From Acerihabitans arboris (GTDB taxonomy: Bacteria > Pseudomonadota > Gammaproteobacteria > Enterobacterales > Enterobacteriaceae): 64,000 nucleotides of DNA. Of the stretch, positions 1-12,206 are shown in pieces (positions within the stretch are counted from its first letter, which is position 1; every line of letters begins with the position of its first letter). The position numbers and the translations under genes were made by a program. The notes under the pieces were generated by a model. That model did no database searches. It was not told the origin of the DNA and saw only the letters and a program-made list of their open reading frames with translations. The stretch is taken from the NCBI RefSeq assembly GCF_010131535.1, contig NZ_WUBS01000021.1, positions 23,116 to 87,115 of the forward strand, written 5' to 3'.

Positions 1-156
1 GATATCGCCACCCTGCGCGCCGCCAAGCGCTTTACCCGCATGGCGCTTAAACCCTACCTGGGCGGCAAGCCGCTGAAAAGCGCCGAGCTGTTCCGTCAGT
101 TCATGACCCGAAAACCCCCGTCGAAAACATTGCCCACCGACGGCTCGTCCAGTTAA
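1..156 (+). CDS. recO: DNA repair protein RecO, C-terminal end (5' part outside window)
   Basis: The first 51 codons and the stop of a gene that starts before the window. The reading frame is open from base 1, and its residues (…[20 protein letters not shown] then FRQFM) match the C-terminal end of enterobacterial RecO. RecO works with RecR and RecF to load RecA on gapped DNA. The position directly before pdxJ on the same strand is the standard enterobacterial order (rnc-era-recO-pdxJ-acpS). The last dozen residues ([12 protein letters not shown]) differ from E. coli, as is common at this tail. Identification rests on about 50 residues plus synteny. Confidence 0.85.
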   Translation, partial: DIATLRAAKRFTRMALKPYLGGKPLKSAELFRQFMTRKPPSKTLPTDGSSS

Positions 157-201
157 ACTGACAGCCTGCGGCTCCCGCGCGTCACAATAACCGAGGATGG
201 T

Positions 202-933
202 ATGTCAGCACTGTTGTTAGGCGTCAATATCGATCATATCGCCACCCTGCGCAATGCGCGCGGCACGGCCTATCCCGATCCGGTACAGGCGGCGTTCATC
301 GCCGAGCAGGCCGGTGCCGACGGGATCACCGTCCATTTGCGCGAAGACCGGCGCCATATTACCGATCGCGATGTCCGCCTGCTGCGTGAAACGCTGCAAA
401 CCCGCATGAACCTGGAGATGGCGGTGACGGACGGCATGGTCGCTATCGCCTGTGAAACGCGCCCCCATTTCTGCTGCCTGGTGCCGGAAAAACGCCAGGA
501 AGTGACCACCGAAGGCGGCCTGGACGTGGCGGGCCAGCGGTCCAAGATGACCGACGCCGTCATCCGGCTGTCGGCGGCCGGTATCCAGGTTTCGCTGTTT
601 ATCGATGCCGATGAGGCGCAAATCGCCGCCGCCGCCGCTGTTGGCGCGCCCTATATCGAAATCCATACCGGCGCTTATGCCGACGCCGTGGATGAGACGT
701 CGCGCCTGGCCGAATACGAGCGTATCCGCCATGCCGCCATCTATGCCGCCGGGTTGGGCCTGAAGGTCAATGCCGGCCACGGCCTGACCTACCATAACGT
801 CCAGCCGATCGCGGCGCTGCCGCAGATCCACGAGCTGAATATCGGCCACGCCATTATCGGTCGCGCGGTGATGTGCGGCCTGGCCGGGGCGGTATCTGAA
901 ATGAAACGCCTGATGCTGGCGGCGCGCGGTTAA
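202..933 (+). CDS. pdxJ: Pyridoxine 5'-phosphate synthase PdxJ
   Basis: Condenses 1-deoxy-D-xylulose 5-phosphate with 3-amino-2-oxopropyl phosphate to make pyridoxine 5'-phosphate, the last ring-forming step of de novo vitamin B6 synthesis in the cytosol. The 243 residues match the E. coli length. Visible hallmarks are the N-terminal [16 protein letters not shown] strand-loop, the HLREDRRHI phosphate/substrate segment near residue 46, and the C-terminal [11 protein letters not shown] phosphate-binding loop of this TIM barrel. It lies 45 bp after recO, and its stop shares one base with the acpS start (TAATG), so the two are translationally coupled. No odd features. Confidence 0.97.
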   Translation: MSALLLGVNIDHIATLRNARGTAYPDPVQAAFIAEQAGADGITVHLREDRRHITDRDVRLLRETLQTRMNLEMAVTDGMVAIACETRPHFCCLVPEKRQEVTTEGGLDVAGQRSKMTDAVIRLSAAGIQVSLFIDADEAQIAAAAAVGAPYIEIHTGAYADAVDETSRLAEYERIRHAAIYAAGLGLKVNAGHGLTYHNVQPIAALPQIHELNIGHAIIGRAVMCGLAGAVSEMKRLMLAARG

Positions 934-1352
934 TGGCCATTCTGGGCATCGGCACCGATATCGTTGAGATCGAGCGTATCGAGGCGGTGGTAGGGCGCGG
1001 CGGCGATCGTTTTGCCCGCCGCATCCTCAGCGAGGCGGAATGGGAGCAGTACCAGCACCACCGGCAGCCGATCCGCTTCCTGGCCAAACGCTTTGCGGTA
1101 AAAGAGGCCGCGGCCAAGGCTTTCGGCACCGGCATCCGCAACGGGTTGGCGTTTGCGCAGTTTGAAGTGATAAACGATGTGCTGGGCAAGCCCGGCCTGA
1201 AGCTCTATTTGCAGGCCGCCGAGCTGGCGATAAGCCTCGGGGTCACCAGCGTCCATGTGACGCTGGCCGACGAGCGGCGCTACGCTTGTGCGACGGTGAT
1301 TATCGAAGGCGAAATGATGAGCATGGCGGGGGTTGCCGCTACGTCCGTTTAA
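933..1352 (+). CDS. acpS: Holo-[acyl-carrier-protein] synthase AcpS
   Basis: Transfers 4'-phosphopantetheine from CoA to the serine of acyl carrier protein, activating it for fatty acid synthesis. The N-terminus [17 protein letters not shown] holds the Mg-binding aspartate of the AcpS fold, and the [20 protein letters not shown] segment (residues about 49-68) holds the second metal ligand and CoA-binding lysine. At 139 residues it is about 13 longer than E. coli AcpS. The extra residues are a C-terminal tail ([15 protein letters not shown]), probably a harmless read-on. The start overlaps the pdxJ stop by one base, as in other enterics. Confidence 0.96.
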   Translation: MAILGIGTDIVEIERIEAVVGRGGDRFARRILSEAEWEQYQHHRQPIRFLAKRFAVKEAAAKAFGTGIRNGLAFAQFEVINDVLGKPGLKLYLQAAELAISLGVTSVHVTLADERRYACATVIIEGEMMSMAGVAATSV

Positions 1353-1463
1353 AGCTGATAATCCGCATCGGGCAGCTATGCGGCAAGTCGTGCGGCCCGG
1401 CGGTGGAAACGCCGCCAGCGCCGGAGTATCAATTATCGATGACCGGGACGATCCGCCGGTTAC

Positions 1464-1724
1464 TTAGAGACGATCGCCATGGTACATGACGACAAATTTT
1501 TCCCATAGCTGCTCGTTGCTTTCGATAAGCGTGGGATCCTGCAGGATGGTATTGTCGATCGGGCAGACCTTCTGGCAGGTGGGCGTACCGTAATGGCCGA
1601 CGCACTCGGTGCAGCGATTGGGGTCGATCTCGTAGATCTCCGCGCCCATGGTAATGGCCTGGTTCGGGCATTCCGGCTCGCACATATCACAGTTAATGCA
1701 TTTTTTCGTGATAAGCAGGGCCAT
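1464..1724 (-). CDS. yfhL: YfhL family 4Fe-4S dicluster ferredoxin
   Basis: Small electron carrier with two [4Fe-4S] clusters, of the Alvin-type ferredoxin group. Cysteines at residues 9, 12, 15 and 19 form CxxCxxCxxxC. Cysteines at 38, 41, 50 and 54 form the second cluster with the longer CxxC-8-CxxxC spacing typical of this type. The 86 residues match E. coli YfhL, and the gene is convergent with acpS as in E. coli. Its redox partner cannot be told from sequence. Fe-S supply is of interest here because the isc locus further along is incomplete. Confidence 0.93.
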   Translation of the reverse strand: MALLITKKCINCDMCEPECPNQAITMGAEIYEIDPNRCTECVGHYGTPTCQKVCPIDNTILQDPTLIESNEQLWEKFVVMYHGDRL

Positions 1725-1862
1725 GGTTGTTCTCGATGATATTACAGGGCAGGGCGCTAATTATACCCTCCCGGCCGGCCGGTGCCAACCTTCGCGGCGC
1801 AAAAACGACCGCGATACTACGCGATACTATTGGGGCAATCCATGGCCTTTTGAGGTAAAGTG

Positions 1863-1902
1863 GAGCCAATGAGCCAATGAGCCAATGAGCCAATGAGCCG
1901 AT
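1863..1902. repeat. 8-bp tandem repeat (five units) upstream of gtrA-type gene
   Basis: Four perfect copies of GAGCCAAT followed by a fifth with one change (GAGCCGAT), ending 80 bp before the ATG at 1983. Such a short-unit array can change copy number by slipped-strand replication. It lies in non-coding DNA, so any effect would be on promoter spacing or leader length and not on reading frame. Confidence 0.9.
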
Positions 1903-1982
1903 GCAGCCGGAGTTAGGGCCGGCAAGCTTCATGGCCTGGCCTGAAACGTTGAAGGCAGGGGCGGGCTGCAAACGGAAAAAAT

Positions 1983-2417
1983 ATGCAAAAATTTAAAGAA
2001 CTGTTCCTCTTTGGCTTGATAGGTGTTGTCGGTTTTTTAGTCGATTCGGGGGTGCTGTATTTATTGAAGGATGCGTTGGGCCTGTACGTTGGCCGCGGCG
2101 TGTCTTTTGTCTGCGCGGTACTGGCCACGTGGATACTGAATAAATTGATTACGTTCCGCAAAAGCCGCAGCGGGCACTCTGCGCTGGCGGAAGCGTTAAG
2201 ATATGGCGTCTGCATGCTCAGCGGCGGGGCGGTCAACTATCTGACCTATTGGGCGCTGGTGACTTATTATGCCTTGGCGCAGCATTATCCCATCCTGGGC
2301 GTGGCCGCCGGCAGCCTGACGGGGATGATTTTTAATTATTCCACCGCCAGGCTTTTTGTGTTTAACCAGGAAACCAACCTCCCCGCGCCTGCCAAAAGCA
2401 AGCCGGACCACCGTTAG
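1983..2417 (+). CDS. GtrA family membrane protein
   Basis: A 144-residue integral membrane protein of the GtrA/DPMS type (PF04138). Four hydrophobic segments are visible at roughly residues 8-28, 35-52, 75-95 and 103-123, with a basic loop (NKLITFRKSRSG) and the typical GMIFNYSTARLFVF ending. Members are thought to flip or support undecaprenyl-phosphate-linked sugars for O-antigen glucosylation, usually next to gtrB/gtrII glycosyltransferases. No glycosyltransferase lies nearby, so the substrate is unknown. The gene sits between yfhL and yfhH, where E. coli has none, and looks like an insertion. The start is supported by GGAAAA just upstream. Confidence 0.85.
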   Translation: MQKFKELFLFGLIGVVGFLVDSGVLYLLKDALGLYVGRGVSFVCAVLATWILNKLITFRKSRSGHSALAEALRYGVCMLSGGAVNYLTYWALVTYYALAQHYPILGVAAGSLTGMIFNYSTARLFVFNQETNLPAPAKSKPDHR

Positions 2418-2444
2418 TCATAACGCAAGCGCGGGATGGGCGCG

Positions 2445-2472
2445 AAGGGTCGGGCCTTGATTACCGACCCTT
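2445..2472 (+). terminator. Hairpin after gtrA-type gene, possible terminator
   Basis: A perfect 9-bp stem (AAGGGTCGG paired with CCGACCCTT) and a 10-nt loop start 28 bp after the stop codon at 2417. No clear T-run follows, so intrinsic termination is likely but weak. Confidence 0.45.
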
Positions 2473-2890
2473 GCCCAAAGATGGCGCCTGATCAATAACT
2501 TAGCCTGATATTCTTTGAGTATGTCAAAACTTATTCTGTCAGCGTCATATTGAAAAAGAGTCTAACAGGCAGGATAAAAAAAGATCATGGCTATACGTAT
2601 GAGTTGATGATAAAAAGCGTCCTTCACCATAATGTCACTAGGAAACCAGAACTTAATTACAAATTGATAAAGGATTGTTTATGTCATTATTTTTTTACGT
2701 TAGTCAGGGTAGATACTGTTACCACCCAGTATAAAAAAACGGCTGGCCAAAAAAGACGGGGAACGTGTCCAGGGCGATTTTACGCTGGAATTGACGTACC
2801 GGCCGGTCGATCGGCGCGAGTTCGCGCAAACCCCCGATAAAAGCGGACATCATGGGCAGGAGCGGCCGGCTTGGTATCGCGGGGTTCGGC
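2473..2890. other. Gene-free gap with a possible gene remnant
   Basis: The first half (to about 2720) is AT-rich with no convincing ORF. From 2713 to 2907 the plus strand is open without a start codon. It encodes about 64 residues of protein-like composition (including DFTLELTYRPVDRREFAQT and PAWYRGVRLTPAF), then stops inside the 3' end of yfhH. This may be the tail of a lost gene. I do not recognise the family. Confidence 0.3.
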
Positions 2891-3739
2891 TCACGCCAGC
2901 CTTTTGACCAGCTCTTCGCTATGGCGGATACGCTGCGGCGCATGATCCAAGTCACGCTGTACCAGCGCCATAAACAGCAGATCGGTCAGCGACTGCTGGG
3001 CAAGGTTGGAGGAAATGGCGCCGCTGCGCTGGGCCTGTTCTTCCGCTACCGTATACAACGCAATATCGGCATGCTGTTGCAGCGCGTTTGGCGAGAAGTG
3101 AGTGATTGCCATCACCCGAGCGCCCACCCGGTGCGCCTCCTGCGCCGCCAGGTTGATCTCGCGGCGCGAGCCGCTAAACGAAATGGCCAGCAGCAGATCC
3201 TGTGGGCTGACCGCCTGGATGGTGGCCAGCAGCACGTGCATATCGGTTTCCGCCACCGCCGACATGCCGATCTTCATCAGCTTGTAGGAAAAATCCTTGG
3301 CCACCAGGCCGGACGCGCCGATGCCGACGATAATTACCCGGCGGGCCTCCTGCAGCAACGCCACCGCCTGCCGGAGTTTTTCCTCGCTGTTGATATCAAG
3401 CGTCGCCCGCAGGGCGGCCACTTTTTCCGTCAGCAGTTTCTCGCCGACCGCTTTCAGCGGGTCGTCGCTTAAGATATGGTTGTGCACCGGTATCGACGGC
3501 AGTTCATGAGCGCCGGCCATGGCTTCGCTGAGCGCCAGCTTTAACGCGGTAAACCCCTTATAGCCCAGCTTTTGCGCGAACTTTACCACGCTCGACTGGC
3601 TGACGCCGGCCTGTTCGGCCACCTTTTGCGAGCTAAGATGGCGGGCCTCATCGGTACGCGTTAACAGATAATCGGCCAGCTTGCGATCGTTTAGCGATAG
3701 TGACCGGTAAAGCTGGCGAATGCGCAGTACGCTACTCAT
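2891..3739 (-). CDS. yfhH: RpiR/MurR family transcriptional regulator YfhH, probable murQ regulator
   Basis: A 282-residue regulator with an N-terminal RpiR-type helix-turn-helix (residues about 1-75; SSQKVAEQAGVSQSSVVKFAQ) and a C-terminal SIS sugar-phosphate-binding domain (about 120-260; VGIGASGLVAKDF, ISFSGSRREIN). It aligns along its length with E. coli YfhH (also 282 residues), and the place between yfhL and pgpC is conserved. Here it is divergent from murQ with about 150 bp between starts, so it very likely acts like MurR and responds to N-acetylmuramic acid 6-phosphate. That role is inferred from context and fold. Confidence 0.9.
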   Translation of the reverse strand: MSSVLRIRQLYRSLSLNDRKLADYLLTRTDEARHLSSQKVAEQAGVSQSSVVKFAQKLGYKGFTALKLALSEAMAGAHELPSIPVHNHILSDDPLKAVGEKLLTEKVAALRATLDINSEEKLRQAVALLQEARRVIIVGIGASGLVAKDFSYKLMKIGMSAVAETDMHVLLATIQAVSPQDLLLAISFSGSRREINLAAQEAHRVGARVMAITHFSPNALQQHADIALYTVAEEQAQRSGAISSNLAQQSLTDLLFMALVQRDLDHAPQRIRHSEELVKRLA

Positions 3740-3891
3740 ACAAATGGTTCATTAATAATGGCTCTACAGTGATCCCCGCGCGGCGGGCTTATGCAACAAT
3801 GACTGACAGGGTACAGAATTTTCTCGCCTGTCGGAATTTAATATTCAATAATAGCCTTAATTATATGAATTAAAAATTCAATGGTGACGTG

Positions 3892-4806
3892 ATGGACAAT
3901 GATGTGGCAACCCTAGGCGCGCTGGTATCGGAAACCCGCAATCCGGCCTCGATGGATCTGGACAGGCTGTCCACCCTGCAAATGGTCGGGTTGTTCAACC
4001 AGCAGGATCGCCTGGTGCCCGACGCCATCGGCCGGGAACTGCCCGCGATCGCCGAGGCGGTGGATCTGGCCGCGGCGGCGCTTGCCGCCGGCGGCAGGCT
4101 GATCTATATCGGCGCCGGCACCAGCGGCCGGCTGGGCGTGCTTGACGCGGCCGAATGTTCGCCAACCTTCGGCGTGCCCCATGGGGTGGTGGTGGGGTTG
4201 ATTGCCGGCGGTCCGGGCGCCTTGCTTAAGGCGGTGGAGGGCGCCGAGGATAGCCTGACCCTGGCCGGTGAAGACCTGCGGGCTATCGGGCTGCGCGCCG
4301 TGGATATGGTGGTCGGGCTGGCGGCGTCGGGCCGTACCCCTTATGTCATCGGCGGCCTGCGTTATGCCGCTGGGCTCGGTTGCCCCACTGCGGCCATTTC
4401 CTGCAATCCGGGTTCGCCTATCGGCCGGGAGGCGCGGGTGGCCATCACGCCGGTGGTGGGGCCGGAGGTGCTTACCGGTTCGACCCGGATGAAATCCGGC
4501 ACCGCGCAAAAGCTGGTGTTGAATATGATCTCCACCGGCGCCATGGTGAAACTTGGCAAGGTTTACCAGAACCTGATGGTGGATGTGAAGGCCACTAATA
4601 TCAAGCTGGCGGATCGCGCCTGCCGTATCGTGGCCGAGGCGACCGGATGCGATATGGCGCGGGCCGGTGCAATCCTGCAACAAACCGCTTTTGAGGTTAA
4701 ACCGGCGATTTTGATGATTCTCACCGGCGTGGATGCCGCCGGCGCGGCGCGCGCGCTGTCGCGACATAAAGGCTATTTGCGCCGCGCCCTCGACGCCGGC
4801 AAATAA
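3892..4806 (+). CDS. murQ: N-acetylmuramic acid 6-phosphate etherase MurQ
   Basis: Cleaves the D-lactyl ether of MurNAc-6-phosphate to give GlcNAc-6-phosphate, a step in recycling cell-wall sugars in the cytosol. Diagnostic segments are [22 protein letters not shown] (SIS domain, about residues 63-84), [13 protein letters not shown], and [13 protein letters not shown] followed by [11 protein letters not shown]. The length of 304 residues is normal. ATG at 3892 is chosen; a GTG one codon earlier is equally possible, as no strong ribosome site is visible. The neighbouring divergent regulator fits. The permease gene murP, which follows murQ in E. coli, is not present here. Confidence 0.95.
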   Translation: MDNDVATLGALVSETRNPASMDLDRLSTLQMVGLFNQQDRLVPDAIGRELPAIAEAVDLAAAALAAGGRLIYIGAGTSGRLGVLDAAECSPTFGVPHGVVVGLIAGGPGALLKAVEGAEDSLTLAGEDLRAIGLRAVDMVVGLAASGRTPYVIGGLRYAAGLGCPTAAISCNPGSPIGREARVAITPVVGPEVLTGSTRMKSGTAQKLVLNMISTGAMVKLGKVYQNLMVDVKATNIKLADRACRIVAEATGCDMARAGAILQQTAFEVKPAILMILTGVDAAGAARALSRHKGYLRRALDAGK

Positions 4807-4810
4807 AACA

Positions 4811-4829
4811 CCGCCATTCCGGAGGGCGG
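4811..4829 (+). terminator. Small hairpin after murQ
   Basis: CCGCC and GGCGG can pair around a short loop 5 bp after the murQ stop. The stem is short and no T-run follows, so this is a weak candidate. Confidence 0.25.
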
Positions 4830-5000
4830 TTAACGGGCCACATCCGTCAGTACTGACTACACTGATAATCATAACCCGCACATTTCCGCATATTTTCCCT
4901 CCCGGCGGCGGGCGTTTTGCCCTCGAGCCGGAGGGGCCGTTACCCTGGCGACGGGGACGGATGCCAGGGATAAGTGGATTTCAGATCCGGAGGAGCCGCT

Positions 5001-7750
<2,750 letters not shown>

Positions 7751-7913
7751 ATAGTTATCTCTCGCCGGGGCGAATTTATCGCTGTCTCTTGCGGCAGTGT
7801 TATTATCTTTTTTCCCTGGATTTGGAGCATTTTGCTTAACAAACCGCCAAGGTGCAACTTTATTGCATCGGGACCGCGCGGCCGTTTAAAGAAGAAGAAT
7901 CGCAACAATAACC

Positions 7914-7952
7914 GCGCAAACGGTTTCGTCCGAGGCCGGGATTCTCTATAAT
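7914..7952 (+). promoter_or_regulatory. purL promoter with PurR box
   Basis: GCGCAAACGGTTTCGT at 7914-7929 is an almost perfect PurR operator (consensus ACGCAAACGTTTNCGT). It overlaps the place of the -35 element for a TATAAT at 7947-7952 (17-bp spacing to 7924-7929), so bound PurR with hypoxanthine or guanine would block polymerase. E. coli purL is a known PurR target. The 7751-8053 gap holds nothing else I can identify. Confidence 0.85.
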
Positions 7953-8053
7953 GACGCGCGTTTCCCCCCTGAAGTTGCGCTGAAGACGCGCCCCATGGCA
8001 AGCCGTACCCGAGCACCTTTGGTCGCCGGTTCAAAGACGAGAGATCTTTTATT

Positions 8054-11000
8054 ATGGAAATACTGCGTGGTTCGCCCGCTCTGTCAGCATTTCGTATCAA
8101 CAAGCTGCTGTCCCGCTGCCGGGAAGCCCGGCTTCCGGTAACCGATGTCTATGCTGAATATGTCCACTTTGCCGATCTGGACGCGCCGCTCACCCCCGAT
8201 GAGCGCGCCCGGCTGCAGCGGCTGCTGAAATATGGTCCCTCTCTCGCCGAACATGCGCCCCAGGGCCGCCTGCTGCTGGTCACGCCGCGTCCCGGCACCT
8301 TATCCCCCTGGTCGTCGAAAGCCACCGACATCGCCCATAACTGCGGTCTGGCGCAGGTTAAACGCCTGGAGCGCGGGCTGGCGTTTTATGTGCAGGGTGC
8401 CGCGATGACCGGCGAACAGTGGCGGCAACTGGGCGTGCTGCTCCATGACCGGATGATGGAAACCGTCTTCGGCGAACTGGAGCAGGCGCGGGCGCTGTTT
8501 GCCCACCACGAACCCGCGCCGGTGCAGACCGTGGATATGCTCGCGGCCGGCCGCGGCGCCCTGGAACAGGCCAACCTGAAGCTGGGCCTGGCGCTGGCGC
8601 CGGATGAGATCGATTACCTGTTCGAGGCGTTTACCCGCCTGGGCCGTAATCCCACCGACGTCGAGCTTTACATGTTCGCCCAGGCCAACTCGGAGCATTG
8701 CCGCCATAAAATCTTCAACGCCGATTGGATTATCGACGGCCAGGCGCAGCCGAAGTCGCTGTTCAAGATGATCAAGAATACCTTCGAGCAGACGCCGGAT
8801 TTCGTGTTGTCGGCCTATAAGGACAACGCCGCGGTGATGGAAGGGCCGGCGGTGGGGCGTTTCTTCGCCGAGCCAGGCAGCGCCCGTTACGATTATCACC
8901 AGGAAGCGGCGCATATCCTGATGAAGGTGGAGACCCATAACCATCCCACGGCGATCTCGCCCTGGCCCGGCGCCGCCACCGGCTCCGGCGGCGAAATCCG
9001 CGACGAGGGCGCCACCGGCCGGGGATCCAAACCCAAGGCCGGCCTGGTGGGCTTTTCGGTCTCCAACCTGCGCATACCCGGCTTCGGGCAACCCTGGGAA
9101 GAGGACTTCGGCAAGCCGGACCGCATTGTCAGCGCGCTGGATATCATGACCGACGGCCCATTGGGCGGCGCGGCGTTTAATAATGAATTCGGCCGCCCGG
9201 CGCTGACCGGGTATTTCCGTACCTATGAAGAACGGGTCAACAGCCATAACGGCGTTGAGCTGCGCGGCTACCATAAGCCGATTATGCTGGCGGGCGGTAT
9301 CGGCAACATCCGCGACGGCCATGTGCAGAAAGGTGAAATTACCGTCGGCGCCAAGCTTATCGTGCTGGGCGGGCCGGCAATGAATATCGGCCTGGGCGGC
9401 GGCGCGGCCTCTTCCATGGCCTCCGGCCAGTCGGACGCCGATCTGGACTTTGCCTCGGTACAGCGCGACAACCCGGAAATGGAGCGCCGCTGCCAGGAAG
9501 TGATCGACCGCTGCTGGCAGATGGGCGACGACAATCCGATCCTGTTTATCCATGACGTCGGCGCCGGCGGTTTATCCAACGCCATGCCGGAGCTGGTCAG
9601 CGACGGCAATCGCGGCGGATTTTTTCAACTGCGCGATATCCCCAACGACGAGCCGGGCATGAGCCCGCTGGAAGTCTGGTGCAATGAGTCGCAGGAACGT
9701 TATGTGATGGCGGTGGCGCCGGCGCAGTTGGCCGCCTTCGAGGCCATCTGCCGGCGCGAGCGCGCGCCTTTCGCCGTGATCGGCGAGGCGACCGAAGAGC
9801 TGCATCTCAGCCTGGACGACGGCCATTTCAACAACCGGCCCATCGATCTGCCGCTGGACGTGCTGCTGGGTAAAACGCCCAAGATGACGCGCGACGTTGT
9901 CAGGCTGCCGGCGGCGGGCACGCCGCTTAACCGTGGCGGCATCGAGGTGGCCGAGGCGGTGAAACGGGTACTGCGCCTGCCGGTAGTGGCGGAAAAAACC
10001 TTCCTGATCACCATTGGCGATCGCACCGTGACCGGTATGGTGGCGCGCGATCAAATGGTCGGACCCTGGCAGGTACCGGTGGCGGACTGCGCGGTCACCA
10101 CCGCCAGCCTCGACAGCTATTACGGCGAAGCGATGTCGATTGGCGAACGCGCGCCGGTGGCGTTGCTGAATTTTGCCGCCTCGGCCAGGCTGGCGGTGGG
10201 CGAGGCGCTGACCAACCTGGCGGCGACGCAGATCGGCGATATTAAACGTATCAAGCTGTCCGCCAACTGGATGGCCGCCGCCGGCCATCCAGGCGAGGAC
10301 GCCGGCCTGTATGACGCGGTCAAGGCGGTGGGCGAGGAGCTTTGCCCGGCGCTGGGCCTGACCATTCCGGTGGGCAAGGACTCGATGTCGATGAAAACCC
10401 GCTGGCCGCAGGGCGTGGAACAGCGTGAAATGACTTCGCCCATGTCGTTGGTGATTACCGCCTTCGCCAGGGTGGAGGACGTGCGCGGCACGGTAACCCC
10501 GCAGCTGACGGCCGGGCAGGATAACGCCCTGTTGCTTATCGATCTGGGCGCCGGTCATCAGGCGCTGGGCGCCACCGCCCTGGCGCAGGTGTATCGCCAG
10601 TTGGGCGACGAGACGGCGGACGTGCGCAACGTGGCGCAGCTGGCCGGGTTTTATCGCGCGCTGCAGCAACTGGTGGCCGAACGCGCCCTGCTGGCGTACC
10701 ACGACCGTTCCGACGGCGGTCTGTTGGTCACGGTGCTGGAAATGGCCTTTGCCGGCCATTGTGGCCTGGATATTGACATCGCCGGCCTTGGCGACGATCC
10801 ACTGGCGGCGCTGTTTAATGAAGAACTGGGGGCGGTGATCCAGGTTGCCGCCGGGGATCGCGCCCGCGTCGAACGGGTATTCGCCGACCATGGCCTGGCG
10901 GACTGCCTGCGCTATCTCGGCCGCGCCGAACAGGGCGATCGGGTGGCTATCCGCTCCGCCGGCAGCGCGGTCTATAGCGAAAGCCGCACCGTACTGCGCA

Positions 11001-11941
11001 CCTGGTGGGCGGAAACCACCTGGCAGATGCAGCGCCTGCGCGACAATCCCGACTGCGCCGACGAGGAGCACGCCGCCAAGCGGGATGATAGCGACCCGGG
11101 CCTGAATGTTTCGCTGAGTTTTGACCCGGCCGAGGATATCGCCGCTCCCTATATTGCCAAACAGGCACGGCCGAAGGTGGCCATCCTGCGCGAGCAGGGG
11201 GTGAATTCCCATGTGGAAATGGGCGCGGCGTTCCACCGCGCCGGGTTTGACGCCATCGACGTGCATATGAGCGACCTGCTGTCCGGGCAGCGCGATTTGC
11301 AGGAATTCCAGGCGCTGGTGGCCTGCGGCGGCTTTTCCTACGGCGACGTGTTGGGCGCGGGGGAGGGATGGGCCAAATCCATCCTGTTCAATCCGCGCGT
11401 GCGCGACGAGTTCGAGGCGTTTTTCAACCGGCCGCAAACCCTGGCGCTGGGGGTGTGCAACGGTTGCCAGATGATGTCCAACCTGCGCGAGCTGATCCCG
11501 GGCGCCGAACTGTGGCCGCGCTTCGTGCGCAATAAGTCGGAACGCTTTGAAGCCCGCTTCAGCCTGGTGGAGGTGACGCAAAGCCCGTCGTTATTGCTGC
11601 AGGGCATGGTAGGCTCCCGCCTGCCCATCGCGGTATCCCATGGCGAAGGGCTGGTGGAGGTGCGCGATCCGGCTCATCTGGCGGCATTGGAACATGCGGG
11701 CCTGGTGGCGCTGCGCTTCGTGGATAACACCGGCAAGGTCACCGAAACCTATCCGGCCAATCCGAACGGCTCGCCGAACGGGATCACCGCCGTGACCAAC
11801 GCCAGCGGCCGGGTCACCCTTACCATGCCGCATCCGGAGCGGGTATTCAGGACGGTGAGCAACTCCTGGCATCCCGGGGAGTGGGGCGAGGACGGCCCGT
11901 GGATGCGTATTTTCCGTAATGCCCGTAAACAGCTGGGTTAA
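8054..11941 (+). CDS. purL: Phosphoribosylformylglycinamidine synthase (single-chain PurL)
   Basis: Fourth step of purine synthesis: converts FGAR, glutamine and ATP to FGAM. The 1295-residue large form carries, in order, an N-terminal PurS-like domain (1-150), a linker, two AIRS-type ATP-binding halves (about 170-1030, with [20 protein letters not shown] as the substrate and Mg loop), and a C-terminal glutamine amidotransferase (about 1040-1295). The amidotransferase nucleophile cysteine is in [13 protein letters not shown] and the His/Glu pair in MPHPERVFR. Length and sequence follow E. coli throughout. Controlled by the PurR box upstream; glmY follows on the same strand. Confidence 0.97.
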   Translation: MEILRGSPALSAFRINKLLSRCREARLPVTDVYAEYVHFADLDAPLTPDERARLQRLLKYGPSLAEHAPQGRLLLVTPRPGTLSPWSSKATDIAHNCGLAQVKRLERGLAFYVQGAAMTGEQWRQLGVLLHDRMMETVFGELEQARALFAHHEPAPVQTVDMLAAGRGALEQANLKLGLALAPDEIDYLFEAFTRLGRNPTDVELYMFAQANSEHCRHKIFNADWIIDGQAQPKSLFKMIKNTFEQTPDFVLSAYKDNAAVMEGPAVGRFFAEPGSARYDYHQEAAHILMKVETHNHPTAISPWPGAATGSGGEIRDEGATGRGSKPKAGLVGFSVSNLRIPGFGQPWEEDFGKPDRIVSALDIMTDGPLGGAAFNNEFGRPALTGYFRTYEERVNSHNGVELRGYHKPIMLAGGIGNIRDGHVQKGEITVGAKLIVLGGPAMNIGLGGGAASSMASGQSDADLDFASVQRDNPEMERRCQEVIDRCWQMGDDNPILFIHDVGAGGLSNAMPELVSDGNRGGFFQLRDIPNDEPGMSPLEVWCNESQERYVMAVAPAQLAAFEAICRRERAPFAVIGEATEELHLSLDDGHFNNRPIDLPLDVLLGKTPKMTRDVVRLPAAGTPLNRGGIEVAEAVKRVLRLPVVAEKTFLITIGDRTVTGMVARDQMVGPWQVPVADCAVTTASLDSYYGEAMSIGERAPVALLNFAASARLAVGEALTNLAATQIGDIKRIKLSANWMAAAGHPGEDAGLYDAVKAVGEELCPALGLTIPVGKDSMSMKTRWPQGVEQREMTSPMSLVITAFARVEDVRGTVTPQLTAGQDNALLLIDLGAGHQALGATALAQVYRQLGDETADVRNVAQLAGFYRALQQLVAERALLAYHDRSDGGLLVTVLEMAFAGHCGLDIDIAGLGDDPLAALFNEELGAVIQVAAGDRARVERVFADHGLADCLRYLGRAEQGDRVAIRSAGSAVYSESRTVLRTWWAETTWQMQRLRDNPDCADEEHAAKRDDSDPGLNVSLSFDPAEDIAAPYIAKQARPKVAILREQGVNSHVEMGAAFHRAGFDAIDVHMSDLLSGQRDLQEFQALVACGGFSYGDVLGAGEGWAKSILFNPRVRDEFEAFFNRPQTLALGVCNGCQMMSNLRELIPGAELWPRFVRNKSERFEARFSLVEVTQSPSLLLQGMVGSRLPIAVSHGEGLVEVRDPAHLAALEHAGLVALRFVDNTGKVTETYPANPNGSPNGITAVTNASGRVTLTMPHPERVFRTVSNSWHPGEWGEDGPWMRIFRNARKQLG

Positions 11942-11997
11942 GAGGGCCTGGCCGGGAGGGGAAGGGCATAGTGTCGTTTTATCCCGGTTATTAAGAT

Positions 11998-12025
11998 TTA
12001 TCTGTCTCTTTTTGGAGACAGATAA
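11998..12025. promoter_or_regulatory. GlrR operator 1
   Basis: TGTC-N10-GACA at 12003-12020, the known GlrR (QseF) binding motif, embedded in a longer perfect inverted repeat of 11-bp arms (11998-12008 and 12015-12025) separated by 6 bp. It lies about 185-205 bp before the predicted glmY start, a usual distance for a sigma-54 activator. Confidence 0.85.
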
Positions 12026-12065
12026 ATAATTGATTTATATGGTTATTATGTTTTAACGCAATTAG

Positions 12066-12083
12066 TGTCTCTTTTGGGAGACA
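12066..12083. promoter_or_regulatory. GlrR operator 2
   Basis: A second perfect TGTC-N10-GACA, with the same inner bases (TCTTTTGGGA against TCTTTTTGGA). A half-site TGTC at 12124-12127 may be the remains of a third, as E. coli glmY has three. Confidence 0.85.
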
Positions 12084-12178
12084 TTACGGCAATCCTGGCG
12101 GCGCGATATCCACTGTAATAGCGTGTCTGGATTTAATTTAGCGTTTTATTTCAATACATTAATAATCTATTTTATTCT

Positions 12179-12206
12179 TGGCACGATTGCTGCATAATAT
12201 AAACCA
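12179..12206 (+). promoter_or_regulatory. Sigma-54 promoter of glmY, overlapped by a sigma-70 -10
   Basis: TTGGCACG with GG at 12180-12181, then exactly 10 bp, then GC at 12192-12193 is a correctly spaced -24/-12 element. CATAAT at 12193-12198 can serve as a sigma-70 -10 for the same start near A12206. E. coli glmY has the same overlapping arrangement. Confidence 0.82.

Noticed and set aside
1863..1902. Repeat array considered as CRISPR
   Set aside because: Unit of 8 bp with no spacers. No CRISPR array or cas gene is in the window.
2550..2840. 96-codon plus-strand ORF
   Set aside because: Starts in AT-rich non-coding sequence and its second half is in a different frame from the protein-like fragment at 2713-2907.
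9572..11581. 669-codon open frame on the minus strand inside purL
   Set aside because: Antisense shadow of a GC-rich gene; its composition (many H, Q, R and G) is that of a reversed reading frame, and purL explains the region fully. The same applies to long antisense frames over glyA, iscS, guaB and der.
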